A stretch of 5,783 nucleotides of DNA from positions 1 through 5,783 of the forward strand of contig JAAUPO010000180.1 of assembly GCA_012033095.1 (NCBI GenBank). The letters run 5' to 3'. Below, piece after piece: positions 1 to 5,664 of the stretch; the first letter of the stretch is position 1; each line of letters starts with the position of its first letter. The translations under genes and the position numbers were made by a program. This DNA is from Synechococcaceae cyanobacterium RL_1_2 (GTDB taxonomy: Bacteria; Cyanobacteriota; Cyanobacteriia; Cyanobacteriales; JAAUPO01). The notes beneath the pieces are model-generated. The model saw only the letters and a program-made list of their open reading frames with translations. It had not been told where the DNA came from and did no database searches.

Positions 1-109
1 ATCATCATTTTGGGGGTGATCATAATCAATTTAGGTAAAGGGAATCAAGGGCATGGGCTAAATAACTAAATCTATTCCATGGGGAGCATCTCAATATTGC
101 AGGAAAGAG

Positions 110-641
110 TCAAAGAGCGCGATTGAGATAGGCACAACGAAGGGCTAACATGGCATTGATATTACAAGGCTCCCATTGAGCACCAGAGAGTTTAAGATGA
201 GCACTGATTTGCTTGATGGCAGATTCAACAGCACTAGAGCCAATGGAACAGATTGGCTCCGCTTGATAGTAGGCATAATTGATAATGCGATGACGATGAC
301 GTTCAAAATATTGACGAAAGCAAGATAATCGTTCACCGGTACAGTCAGCCAATAGAGTCAGAGCCGTATCTACCTGTCCTTGCCATAACTCGGACTCGAC
401 TTGTGCCAGTCTTGTCCGCGAACCGCCAATTTTGTGCAAATTTTCCTTCCGGTGATACCAGTCAAGAATCTCTAAGCGAGTTTCTGGTGTTGCAATCGAT
501 TGAAAAATGACCAGATACCAGGGTGTCCATCCCCCAAGCAAGCCACAGGATTGACTAACGGTGGGGTATTCAACCATATTTGCAGAAGGTCATTGTCTCG
601 GAAGGCTGCCCCCTATTGACCATTATCCAAGCACACTGCTT
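110..641 (-). pseudogene. ISKra4-family transposase, C-terminal remnant, frameshifted
   Basis: This is the C-terminal half of a DDE transposase of the ISKra4 family, recognised from memory of cyanobacterial members. Reading leftward from about 600, one frame gives CLGDGHPGIW (540-511), carrying a family-typical aspartate motif. The match then moves to another frame, giving IATPETRLEILDWYH, HRHRIINYAYYQAE, then ICSIGSSAVESAIKQI with the catalytic glutamate, and it ends CAYLN before a TGA at 110-112. The shift lies at about 502-511. Adding one T to the coding-strand T5 tract there restores a continuous GIWSFFQSIATPE. An in-frame TAG lies at 613-615, just upstream of GAAFRDND. A YKAV-like start fragment reaches the inverted end of the neighbouring element at 642. 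The N-terminal third, with the first catalytic aspartate, is missing, so this copy cannot be active. The insertion-sequence right end should lie in 1-109 but I could not define it. Confidence 0.85.
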
Positions 642-832
642 TATAGAACCCATTTGAGATCTTGATCTTGAACAATAAGGCTTTCAGGTGTATCGCTTTT
701 AACGTTCAATGCACAGTAAGACTTGAGCCGAACAAACCTTAATCAAAATGAACCTGATCAGCAGGAAATCAATACAGTGCAATACAGTTCAAGCATTACA
801 AATCTACCGATAGATACCAAATGGGTTCTATA
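642..832. mobile_element. MITE-like element, 191 bp, 15-bp perfect inverted ends
   Basis: TATAGAACCCATTTG at 642-656 is the exact reverse complement of 818-832. The outermost two bases on each side are TA, compatible with a TA target duplication as made by IS630/Tc1-mariner type transposases. The interior encodes no transposase. The element sits where the N-terminal part of the ISKra4 transposase should continue, so it may have inserted into that gene; however, no transposase sequence is recognisable on its far side. The inverted ends are seen directly; the non-autonomous transposon reading and its family are inference. Confidence 0.6.
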
Positions 833-942
833 GGACTTACGCACAAGCCCCATAAATCCCCCAATGATGGTGAACTTGCTTGAACGATTATCCCCAAATA
901 TCCTGGTTCCCAGGACAGAATCGAAATTTTTGCGTAGGTCCT
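832..942. mobile_element. Short MITE-like element with AGGACTTACGCA ends
   Basis: AGGACTTACGCA at 832-843 and TGCGTAGGTCCT at 931-942 are inverted copies with 11 of 12 positions matching. Ends of the AGGACTTACGCA type are, from memory, common at cyanobacterial insertion sequences and their small derivatives. The interior, about 87 bases, has no coding capacity. It includes a six-base-pair hairpin, TCCTGG-TTC-CCAGGA (901-915), and a C-rich segment (CATAAATCCCCCAATG) resembling the repeat at the right edge of the window. It abuts the 642-832 element, sharing its last base. No target duplication is evident. Confidence 0.5.
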
Positions 943-1188
943 GAGCTAGTTAATTTAAAATACAAAAATTATATGAAGTGTAGATCCAGCTTGGGCATTG
1001 TTCCTGGGGGTTCCAAGTCCAGTATCATCAAGAGCAAATCCCTTCACATTGGTATTTTTTTAGCAAAAGTTAGGGTGGAATGATTCAGACGATCGCAGCC
1101 ACATTTTACAAAACAAAACACATTGCTATATACCTATGGGTAGCGAAATAACTTCCATTTTCCCAAATTTAAGCCCAAATTAAGATAG
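943..1188. other. Intergenic leader region upstream of pyrH
   Basis: No convincing gene is present. The forward frame open at 880-1083 begins inside the small repeat element, has no recognisable motif and lacks a credible ribosome binding site. Reading the opposite strand gave no continuation of the transposase. The region ends with the candidate pyrH promoter. A HIP1-like ACGATCGC lies at about 1089-1096. Confidence 0.5.
1105..1132 (+). promoter_or_regulatory. Candidate sigma-70-type promoter for pyrH-frr
   Basis: TTTACA (1105-1110) is followed after 16 bases by TATATA (1127-1132), preceded by TGC, which gives an extended -10 of TGnTATAnn form. Transcription would start near 1138-1140, leaving about 50 bases of leader before the ATG at 1189. 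Spacing and position fit, but the motifs are short and this is a prediction by eye. Confidence 0.4.
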
Positions 1189-1910
1189 ATGAGTTACCAA
1201 AGAGTCCTGCTAAAGTTGAGTGGGGAAGCCCTGATGGGGGATTTAGGCTACGGAATTGATCCCAAAGTCGTATCGGATATTGCCCATGAAATTAAACAAG
1301 TAATCGGTGCTGGAGTACAGATCGCGATGTGGTGGGAGGCGGAAATATCTTTCGAGGGGTTAAAGCTTCCTCTGCGGGTATGGAAAGGGCCACCGCCGAT
1401 TATGTCGGCATGATTGCCACCGTCATGAATGCCATCACCCTTCAAGATGCCCTAGAACAAATCGAAATTCCCACCAGGGTTCAAACCGCAATCTCAATGC
1501 AGGAAATCGCTGAACCCTACATTCGGCGCAGGGCCATCCGTCACCTCGAAAAAGGTCGGGTGGTTATTTTTGGAGCGGGTTCCGGTAACCCATTTTTTAC
1601 CACCGATACCACCGCTGCCTTAAGGGCTGCAGAAATTGATGCCCAAATTATTTTCAAAGCAACGAAGGTAGATGGGGTGTACGATAGTGACCCGATGGTT
1701 AATCCCAATGCTCACCGCTACGAAACCTTGACCTATAACCATGTTTTAGCCGAAGATCTCAAAGTGATGGATGGAACGGCCATTGCCCTATGCCGAGAAA
1801 ATAAAATTCCGATTTCGGTATTTAATCTTTCTGTAAAAGGTAATATTGTCCGTGCCCTTCAAGGGGAAACCATCGGCACCATTGTTGGAGAAAACTATGC
1901 AATTAGATGA
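1189..1910 (+). pseudogene. pyrH: UMP kinase PyrH, interrupted by a one-base frameshift
   Basis: PyrH phosphorylates UMP to UDP with ATP in the cytoplasm, the committed step toward UTP and CTP; bacterial enzymes are hexamers of the amino-acid kinase fold. The first frame reads [15 protein letters not shown] and ends at residue 46 (QIA). The rest continues in another frame from the GTG at 1329: [29 protein letters not shown] (about residues 129-147), DGVYDSDP (about 162-169) and [12 protein letters not shown] (about 194-205). Bases 1327-1328 (AT) are a broken Ile codon. One added T gives IVVGGGN and a 240-residue protein, normal for the family. All catalytic and nucleotide-binding segments are otherwise intact. 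The start at 1189 matches the usual family N-terminus, though no strong ribosome binding site precedes it. The end overlaps frr. No slippery heptamer is present at the break, so sequencing error or recent mutation is likelier than programmed frameshifting. Confidence 0.93.
1887..1890 (+). promoter_or_regulatory. Ribosome binding site deciding the frr start
   Basis: GGAG lies six bases upstream of the ATG at 1897, inside the last codons of pyrH. It supports this internal start over the earlier in-frame ATG at 1846. Confidence 0.7.
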
Positions 1911-2445
1911 AACTAAAGCCCAAATGGAGAAAACCATTGAGGCTACCAAAAGATCTTTTAATTCAGTACGTACTGGTCGGGCGAATGCGGCCCTATTAGA
2001 TCGGATTACTGTGGAGTATTACGGTACAGAAACCCCCATTAAGTCCCTTGCCAACATTAGCACCCCCGATGCCAGCACGATCGCGATTCAACCCTTTGAT
2101 ATGGGTAGTTTAGGGGATATTGAAAAAGCGATCTCCCTTTCGGATATTGGTCTTACCCCTTCTAATGACGGAAAAATCATCCGTTTAAACATCCCCGCTT
2201 TAACTAAAGAGCGACGGAAAGAACTAGTAAAAACCGTTGCAAAATTAGCAGAAGAAGGAAAAGTAGCCTTACGCAATATTCGTCGGGACGCGATCGATAA
2301 AGCTAAGAAAGAGGAAAAAAATGGGAACATCTCCGAAGATGATCTCCGGGCAACCCAAGATGAAATCCAAACTTTAACCGATAACTTCAGCAAAAAAATT
2401 GATGAACTGTTAAAAATTAAAGAAGAGGAAATTACCACGATCTAA
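1897..2445 (+). CDS. frr: Ribosome recycling factor
   Basis: Frr acts with EF-G to split the post-termination ribosome and free it from mRNA, in the cytoplasm. The product is 182 residues, the usual length. It shows the family signatures [20 protein letters not shown] (24-43), [15 protein letters not shown] (54-68), [23 protein letters not shown] (positions 90-112, key residues RLNIP and ERRKEL) and NIRRDA (127-132), containing the conserved arginine region of the three-helix domain. The frame is open further upstream to 1846, but that stretch lies inside pyrH. The ATG at 1897 is preferred because it begins the family-typical [12 protein letters not shown] and has GGAG at 1887-1890, six bases upstream. 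The start overlaps the pyrH end by 14 bases, indicating co-transcription and possibly translational coupling. The sequence is intact. Confidence 0.97.
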   Translation: MQLDETKAQMEKTIEATKRSFNSVRTGRANAALLDRITVEYYGTETPIKSLANISTPDASTIAIQPFDMGSLGDIEKAISLSDIGLTPSNDGKIIRLNIPALTKERRKELVKTVAKLAEEGKVALRNIRRDAIDKAKKEEKNGNISEDDLRATQDEIQTLTDNFSKKIDELLKIKEEEITTI

Positions 2446-2539
2446 TTTTTTTAGTGATGTTTGATGCTTGTTTATTTCTAAATTTTTTATCAATTTTTTT
2501 ATTTTGATTATGTAACTAATTATTTAACTATCTACCTTG

Positions 2540-2554
2540 AATGGTTTAACCATT
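2540..2554. repeat. Short palindrome AATGGTT-T-AACCATT
   Basis: Seven-base arms are perfectly inverted around a single T, about 95 bases after frr. This could be an operator-like dyad or chance in AT-rich DNA. No adjacent start codon argues for a regulatory role. Confidence 0.3.
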
Positions 2555-2698
2555 AACCACTGACCCGAATAAATCATTAATAAATTACTTCTAAAATTAA
2601 TTTCCTAACCGAAGCATTAAGGCTTATTTAACCCAGATGAAAACCGTTTCCATTAGGGTTGAGATTAAGTCTGGGCGAGTACTTTTATGATTCACTTT

Positions 2699-2722
2699 AA
2701 CTTTAGCTTTAAACCTAAAGTT
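2699..2722. repeat. Inverted repeat, 8-bp stem and 8-base loop
   Basis: AACTTTAG (2699-2706) and CTAAAGTT (2715-2722) are perfect inverted copies with loop CTTTAAAC. No T-run follows on either strand, so it is not a typical intrinsic terminator. Confidence 0.35.
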
Positions 2723-2999
2723 TGATAATGCCATCAAGCAATCAATAATAAATTGGATCATTACAACGGTATTTTTCTAACAAAAAACATTAGCATTGTT
2801 CAAAAATAATAACTAAATAATAATCTTTAACAACATTAATTATCTGAATTCATAAGGCTTTGACAAAAGTTAAATTAAATCAAATCAAATTAACCAAGGC
2901 CTTTTTTTATCCCTCAACCTATCTTGACTGCTAAATTACTGATTAAGGAATAAGAATTTAATAACATCTAAAACTTAAATATCGATGGGTTACGCTCCC

Positions 3000-3028
3000 T
3001 TGAAGGATACCCTACAAATTTCTAAGTT
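3000..3028 (+). promoter_or_regulatory. Candidate promoter for the small hypothetical gene
   Basis: TTGAAG (3000-3005), a 17-base spacer, then TAAGTT (3023-3028). Transcription would begin about 45-50 bases before the ATG at 3081. The -10 match is weak, and in AT-rich DNA such pairs arise by chance. Confidence 0.25.
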
Positions 3029-3080
3029 ATTTAATTCACGATCCTAAGCTGTTCCCCCTTTTCTTTTGCACCATCGCTTT

Positions 3081-3385
3081 ATGAAAGATCAACTTCAAGA
3101 CCATATTACGGCCGTTAAAAATTTAGCGTTAGAGCAATCCGATGATCTACTTGGCTTATTGAATATCCTACGAAAATTAGAATCTCTCCATCGAGAAATT
3201 AGGGAAGATCTTTTGAGGTGGCTCTACCTAATAACCGCCATGATTTATACGATATTCTCAAAGAAATAGAAGAGGGGGGAGGTTGGCCCTACATTAAAAG
3301 AATGCGTATTTTGGAGTTACTAAGAAATATTGATGAGTTACGACAAGCGGAAGAAGATCAATTTTCCGATACTAAAGAAGTTTAG
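3081..3385 (+). pseudogene. Small hypothetical protein, split by a one-base frameshift
   Basis: From the ATG at 3081 the frame reads MKDQLQDHITAVKNLAL, then EQSDDLLGLLNILRKLESLHREIREDL up to about 3212. It then diverges to a nonsense tail ending at 3269. A second frame continues from 3215: EVALPNNRHDLYDILKEIEEGGGWPYIKRMRILELL, then RNIDELRQAEEDQFSDTKEV and TAG at 3383-3385. Adding one T to the T4 tract at 3211-3214 joins them as EDLFEVALPNN, giving 101 residues, largely alpha-helical and charged, with no signal peptide or membrane segment. The even composition across the join and the WPYIKRM core suggest a real conserved soluble protein, probably cyanobacterial, but I do not recognise a named family and give no function. 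A TTG at 3066 is an alternative start. No strong ribosome binding site is visible. A programmed shift is unlikely because there is no canonical slippery heptamer. Confidence 0.7.
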
Positions 3386-3457
3386 TCCTGGGTTTAGGGA
3401 TGGGGCTAAGATCCTGACCTAAATCTGAAAATTAATGGTTATAGCCGTAGTCACAAT

Positions 3458-3498
3458 GATTACTAAGATTACTAGAGGATTACTAGAGGATTACTAAG
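3458..3498. repeat. Tandem repeat of GATTACTAGAG units
   Basis: Four head-to-tail units: GATTACTAA (3458-3466), GATTACTAGAG (3467-3477), GATTACTAGAG (3478-3488) and GATTACTAAG (3489-3498). The two central 11-base units are identical. They lie between the small hypothetical gene and the exported-protein gene. Confidence 0.8.
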
Positions 3499-3516
3499 GG
3501 TCAATTATTATTGACC
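3499..3516. repeat. Hairpin GGTCAAT-TATT-ATTGACC
   Basis: A perfect seven-base-pair stem with a four-base loop, extendable by a G-T pair, directly follows the tandem repeat. No T-run follows on either strand. Confidence 0.5.
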
Positions 3517-3539
3517 TCTATCGGATCAGGCTTTGTTGC

Positions 3540-3562
3540 TTAGGGTTATGTCCTAACTTTTT
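3540..3562 (+). terminator. Weak candidate terminator after the small hypothetical gene
   Basis: TTAGG (3540-3544) pairs with CCTAA (3552-3556), extended by a G-T pair, and is followed by five T (3558-3562). The stem is short, and it lies about 155 bases after the stop at 3385, inside repeat copy 1, so terminator activity is uncertain. Confidence 0.25.
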
Positions 3563-3641
3563 CGGCTATGACCATACTATCAACTATATTGTTTTTCTTG
3601 GTTAAAAACAGATGTCCTTTATTTTGGGAGTGTTTATTAAT

Positions 3642-4076
3642 TTACAACACGTCTAGTTGTCCATCATCTTTTAAGTAGATAGAACGATCGCCGGGGGTTT
3701 CATAATGGGGATAGATTTCTAACAATAATTGACGATCGCTGGTTTGAATTGGCCGAAAGGATAAAGGCACTTCCGTTTCATCCCAAATAACTAAGGACAT
3801 ATTAAAATCAGCGGTACTACCCCATAAAAAAGGATATTCTTCCCCTGGATTAATGATCATCGGGTCACCACCTTGGATATATTCCAGTCGAATTAAGCCC
3901 GCAGTATAGTTAACCACTTTGACATTCACAAAATCCCCTGGGGTAAATTGAATCCGGCGATTGAAGCAACTAGTTTGTGCCACGCAGGTACCTATGGCAG
4001 CGTGGCCTGGCCCTGGGTCTAATCCGAAACCTATTAGCAAACACCCTAAAACAATGGTTGTGGTTTTAATATTCAT
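3642..4076 (-). CDS. Small exported protein of unknown function
   Basis: The product is 144 residues with a Sec-type signal peptide: Lys4, a hydrophobic core TTTIVLGCLLIGFGL (5-19), and a likely signal peptidase I site in GHAAIG (24-29). The mature part has two closely spaced cysteines (Cys31 and Cys37, CVAQTSC) that could form a disulfide in the periplasm. It continues with alternating hydrophobic segments suggesting a beta-rich fold: FVNVKVVNYTAGLIRLEYI (49-67), NMSLVIWDETEVPLSF (92-107) and QLLLEIYPHYETPGDRSIYL (116-135). I do not recognise a family. The ATG at 4076 is preferred over an upstream TTG at 4094 because AGGAT (4084-4088) sits about eight bases before it and the signal peptide then starts normally. 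The gene stands alone between two related repeats and is separated from the glycosyltransferase stop by about 245 bases. Its frame is intact. Confidence 0.75.
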   Translation of the reverse strand: MNIKTTTIVLGCLLIGFGLDPGPGHAAIGTCVAQTSCFNRRIQFTPGDFVNVKVVNYTAGLIRLEYIQGGDPMIINPGEEYPFLWGSTADFNMSLVIWDETEVPLSFRPIQTSDRQLLLEIYPHYETPGDRSIYLKDDGQLDVL

Positions 4077-4083
4077 AGTGGAT

Positions 4084-4109
4084 ATCCTGAACAACTATCC
4101 TAAACAACT
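4084..4109 (-). repeat. 13-bp tandem duplication over the ribosome binding site
   Basis: On the plus strand ATCCTGAACAACT (4084-4096) is followed directly by ATCCTAAACAACT (4097-4109), differing at one base. On the coding strand this places AGGAT twice, at 4088-4084 and 4101-4097; only the nearer copy is well spaced from the ATG at 4076. The duplication is seen directly; any effect on translation is inference. Confidence 0.8.
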
Positions 4110-4115
4110 AATTTA

Positions 4116-4131
4116 CACGAATTCACGAATT
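4116..4131. repeat. Perfect tandem 8-mer CACGAATT x2
   Basis: CACGAATT at 4116-4123 and 4124-4131, about 40-55 bases upstream of the exported-protein start. This is the expected promoter zone of that gene, so the pair could be regulator sites, though no consensus known to me matches. Confidence 0.6.
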
Positions 4132-4179
4132 GGTAATTAGAGCTATTCTAAATGGATTTTACCATTGGGGAATTGAACA

Positions 4180-4290
4180 GTTATAGCTGTAGTCAATCTA
4201 ATCGCAACAGCTTAATCATGGTTGAAACGTCACCCCATAAACTTTTTTAAGCCCTAACAATGTCCTGATCTAGATGGCTATGGCTATAAC
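4180..4290. repeat. MITE-like repeat copy 2, ends GTTATAGCTGTAG / CTATGGCTATAAC
   Basis: The left end GTTATAGCTGTAG and right end CTATGGCTATAAC (4278-4290) are inverted with 11 of 13 matching. The left 16 bases repeat 3438-3453 with one change, in the same orientation. Copies 1 and 2 both carry ATGTCCT roughly 20-30 bases from the right end, but their interiors otherwise differ, so they may be diverged or separately deleted relatives. No gene is present. Confidence 0.5.
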
Positions 4291-4321
4291 GAATAACTAA
4301 CCCCTATCCGCTGGAGAACTT

Positions 4322-5494
4322 CTAACTATTCACCAACCGCGAAGACTTTAGAGAAGAAGGTCGATTCACCATTACTTGATAAAGCTGTTCTACGCGATCG
4401 ATATTGTTGGTCAGGGTGTATCGCTCCAAGACCCTAGCCCTAGCCCGTTCCCCCAAAGACTGCCTTAAACCTTGATCCCGTTCTAGTTGAGGCAATAGTT
4501 GTTGTAATTGAAAAGTTACTTGATTCGTTTCCAGGACAATCCCCGCCCCTTGGTTGAGTACCTCTCCGTCGGCCCCCGCATCGGTGGCTAAACACGCCAC
4601 TCCGCAGGCCATGGCTTCTAATAATGCTAACGACAACCCTTCCACTAGGGAAGGTAAGATAAACACATCCGCAGATCGCAGCACATTAATCCGAATATAT
4701 TCCTCCTTAATAAATCCTAACCAAATCACCCCATCCGCCGCCCCATAATCCTTTTGCAATAGTTCCGCCATCGGGCCATCCCCCATAATCACAAGCTTAC
4801 TAGAGGGTTTCAGCTGAGAACGTTTCCAGGCTTTGAGGAGGGCATCCACATTTTTTTCCCCGGCGATGCGGCCTTGGTATAAATAAATCTGTTCGGCGTT
4901 GAGCTGGGTCTTAAAGGTAGAAAACCCAGGGCTATACTTATAGCTATCTACCCCATTGGGAATAATGGCAATTTTGTGTTTAGGTACCCCTAACTTATGC
5001 AAAAGCTCTTGCTGTAATTGGGAAAACACAATCACGCGATCGTAGTGAGCTAAAAATGGCGCATAGAACTGATAAGTCCCGAATTGCAGCAGGGAAGTAA
5101 AATTGCGTAGTTTATGGTCAAAGGCTGGGTGGAACGTTGCCACTAACGGTAACTTTAGCTCTTGACATAGTTGGGGTAGAGCAAAATCCAGAGGGGAAAG
5201 AGTAAGGGACGCATGGACAACATCGGGGGACAGACGCTCCAAAGACTGCTTGAGTTGTTTGTAAGCAGTTAATTTAGGGAGAGTGTAGATTTGATGTTTG
5301 TAATGATAAGGTAAACCAAATTCCTCCTCAGATTGGCCTTGGCTACCTCTGTGGTTATAGGATGGGGATGGAGCCTGGTGAAAATGAATGAAACTGACAC
5401 GATGGCCCCGTTGTTTCAAGCTTTGGGTGATTTCTCGACTATAGGTCACGTTGCCGCAGAAAGGCGACTTTTTCCCTAACCAAGCGATATGCAT
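4322..5494 (-). CDS. GT4-family (GT-B fold) glycosyltransferase, possible DgdA-like galactolipid synthase
   Basis: A retaining glycosyltransferase that transfers a sugar from a nucleotide-activated donor, probably at the inner face of a membrane. The 390 residues are full family length and intact. The N-terminal acceptor domain begins MHIAWLGKKSPFCGNVTYSR, with the Gly-Asn loop at 14-15, then VHASLTLSPLDF (93-104) and ATFHPAFDH (119-127). The C-terminal donor domain starts near IPNGVD (178-183) and carries YQGRIAGEKN (206-215), GDGP (238-241), WLGF (258-261) and the EX7E motif Glu285/Glu293 in PSLVEGLSLALLEAMACG (281-298). No signal peptide or membrane helix is seen. From memory, the N-terminus and the SLTLSPLDF segment resemble a glycosyltransferase conserved across cyanobacteria that includes the digalactosyldiacylglycerol synthase group (Synechocystis slr1508 type). 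I cannot confirm this, so no symbol is given; another lipid- or polysaccharide-modifying GT4 is possible. The ATG at 5494 fits the family start; the ribosome binding site is weak (AGAG). Confidence 0.9.
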   Translation of the reverse strand: MHIAWLGKKSPFCGNVTYSREITQSLKQRGHRVSFIHFHQAPSPSYNHRGSQGQSEEEFGLPYHYKHQIYTLPKLTAYKQLKQSLERLSPDVVHASLTLSPLDFALPQLCQELKLPLVATFHPAFDHKLRNFTSLLQFGTYQFYAPFLAHYDRVIVFSQLQQELLHKLGVPKHKIAIIPNGVDSYKYSPGFSTFKTQLNAEQIYLYQGRIAGEKNVDALLKAWKRSQLKPSSKLVIMGDGPMAELLQKDYGAADGVIWLGFIKEEYIRINVLRSADVFILPSLVEGLSLALLEAMACGVACLATDAGADGEVLNQGAGIVLETNQVTFQLQQLLPQLERDQGLRQSLGERARARVLERYTLTNNIDRVEQLYQVMVNRPSSLKSSRLVNS

Positions 5495-5537
5495 CCAGTT
5501 TGTTCTCTATGAGTAAATATGGCTAAATATGAAAACT

Positions 5538-5565
5538 ATCTTAAAGGTAAGTAACAATTTATCAA
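5538..5565 (-). promoter_or_regulatory. Candidate promoter for the glycosyltransferase
   Basis: On the minus strand TTGATA (5565-5560), a 16-base spacer, and TAAGAT (5543-5538) form a plausible sigma-70-type promoter, giving a leader of roughly 35 bases before the ATG at 5494. Predicted by eye. Confidence 0.35.
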
Positions 5566-5622
5566 ATTTTTATAAGTTATTTATCCTCGATTAACGTTAG
5601 CCTAATCCAGCGAAACTTGGCA

Positions 5623-5635
5623 TGGCCGATGGCCA
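5623..5635. repeat. Short GC-rich dyad TGGCC-GAT-GGCCA
   Basis: Five-base arms around GAT in otherwise AT-rich DNA upstream of the glycosyltransferase promoter. It has no T-run and no adjacent gene that would explain it. Confidence 0.3.
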
Positions 5636-5664
5636 CAGCAGAAGAACTAGGGCTTAGAGCTGAT

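Larger units (their letters stand above)
2446..3080. other. AT-rich intergenic region without a gene
   Basis: About 635 bases with stop codons in all frames and a visibly higher A+T content than the flanking genes. I see no tRNA, rRNA or recognisable coding remnant. It contains a short palindrome (2540-2554), a possible paired segment CCCAGA/TCTGGG (2632-2675), a hairpin (2699-2722), and a GGGTTACGCTCCC segment near 2987-2999 that recalls common cyanobacterial intergenic repeats. No clear rho-independent terminator follows frr: there is a T-run at 2446-2451 but no stem before it. Confidence 0.6.
3438..3572. repeat. MITE-like repeat copy 1, ends GTTATAGCCG / CGGCTATGAC
   Basis: The left end GTTATAGCCG is matched in inverted orientation by CGGCTATGAC (3563-3572) with one mismatch; including the flanking AT-G the inverted match covers 3435-3447 and 3563-3575, 12 of 13. 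The left 16 bases (3438-3453) recur with one difference at 4180-4195. Inside are a short tandem repeat (3458-3498) and two hairpins (3499-3516 and 3540-3556). No coding capacity is present. Confidence 0.5.

Noticed and set aside
145..336. Second minus-strand open frame within the transposase remnant
   Set aside because: It overlaps the transposase in another frame and encodes no known motif, while the overlapping frame has clear ISKra4-family motifs.
641..745. Minus-strand stop-free stretch ending ...QDQDLKWVL
   Set aside because: The KWVL-stop ending appears at both inverted ends by symmetry (also on the plus strand near 818-832), so it reflects the inverted repeat and is not evidence of a gene.
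880..1083. 67-residue plus-strand open frame upstream of pyrH
   Set aside because: It starts inside a repeat element, has low-complexity unremarkable sequence, no ribosome binding site and no recognisable domain.
1248..1445. Minus-strand open frame opposite pyrH
   Set aside because: It is a shadow of the well-supported pyrH coding sequence.
2088..2438. 116-residue minus-strand open frame opposite frr
   Set aside because: It is a shadow of frr, whose frame has full family signatures.
2446..2475. T-run after frr considered as an intrinsic terminator
   Set aside because: No stable stem precedes the T-run, so a terminator is not supported.
2860..2890. TTGACA considered as a promoter -35 box
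   Set aside because: No acceptable -10 element occurs 15-19 bases downstream, and no gene start follows nearby.
3458..3498. Short tandem repeats considered as a CRISPR array
   Set aside because: The units are contiguous with no spacers and only 9-11 bases long, and no cas gene is present.
4554..4748. Plus-strand open frame inside the glycosyltransferase
   Set aside because: It is antisense to the intact GT4 gene, with composition typical of a shadow frame.
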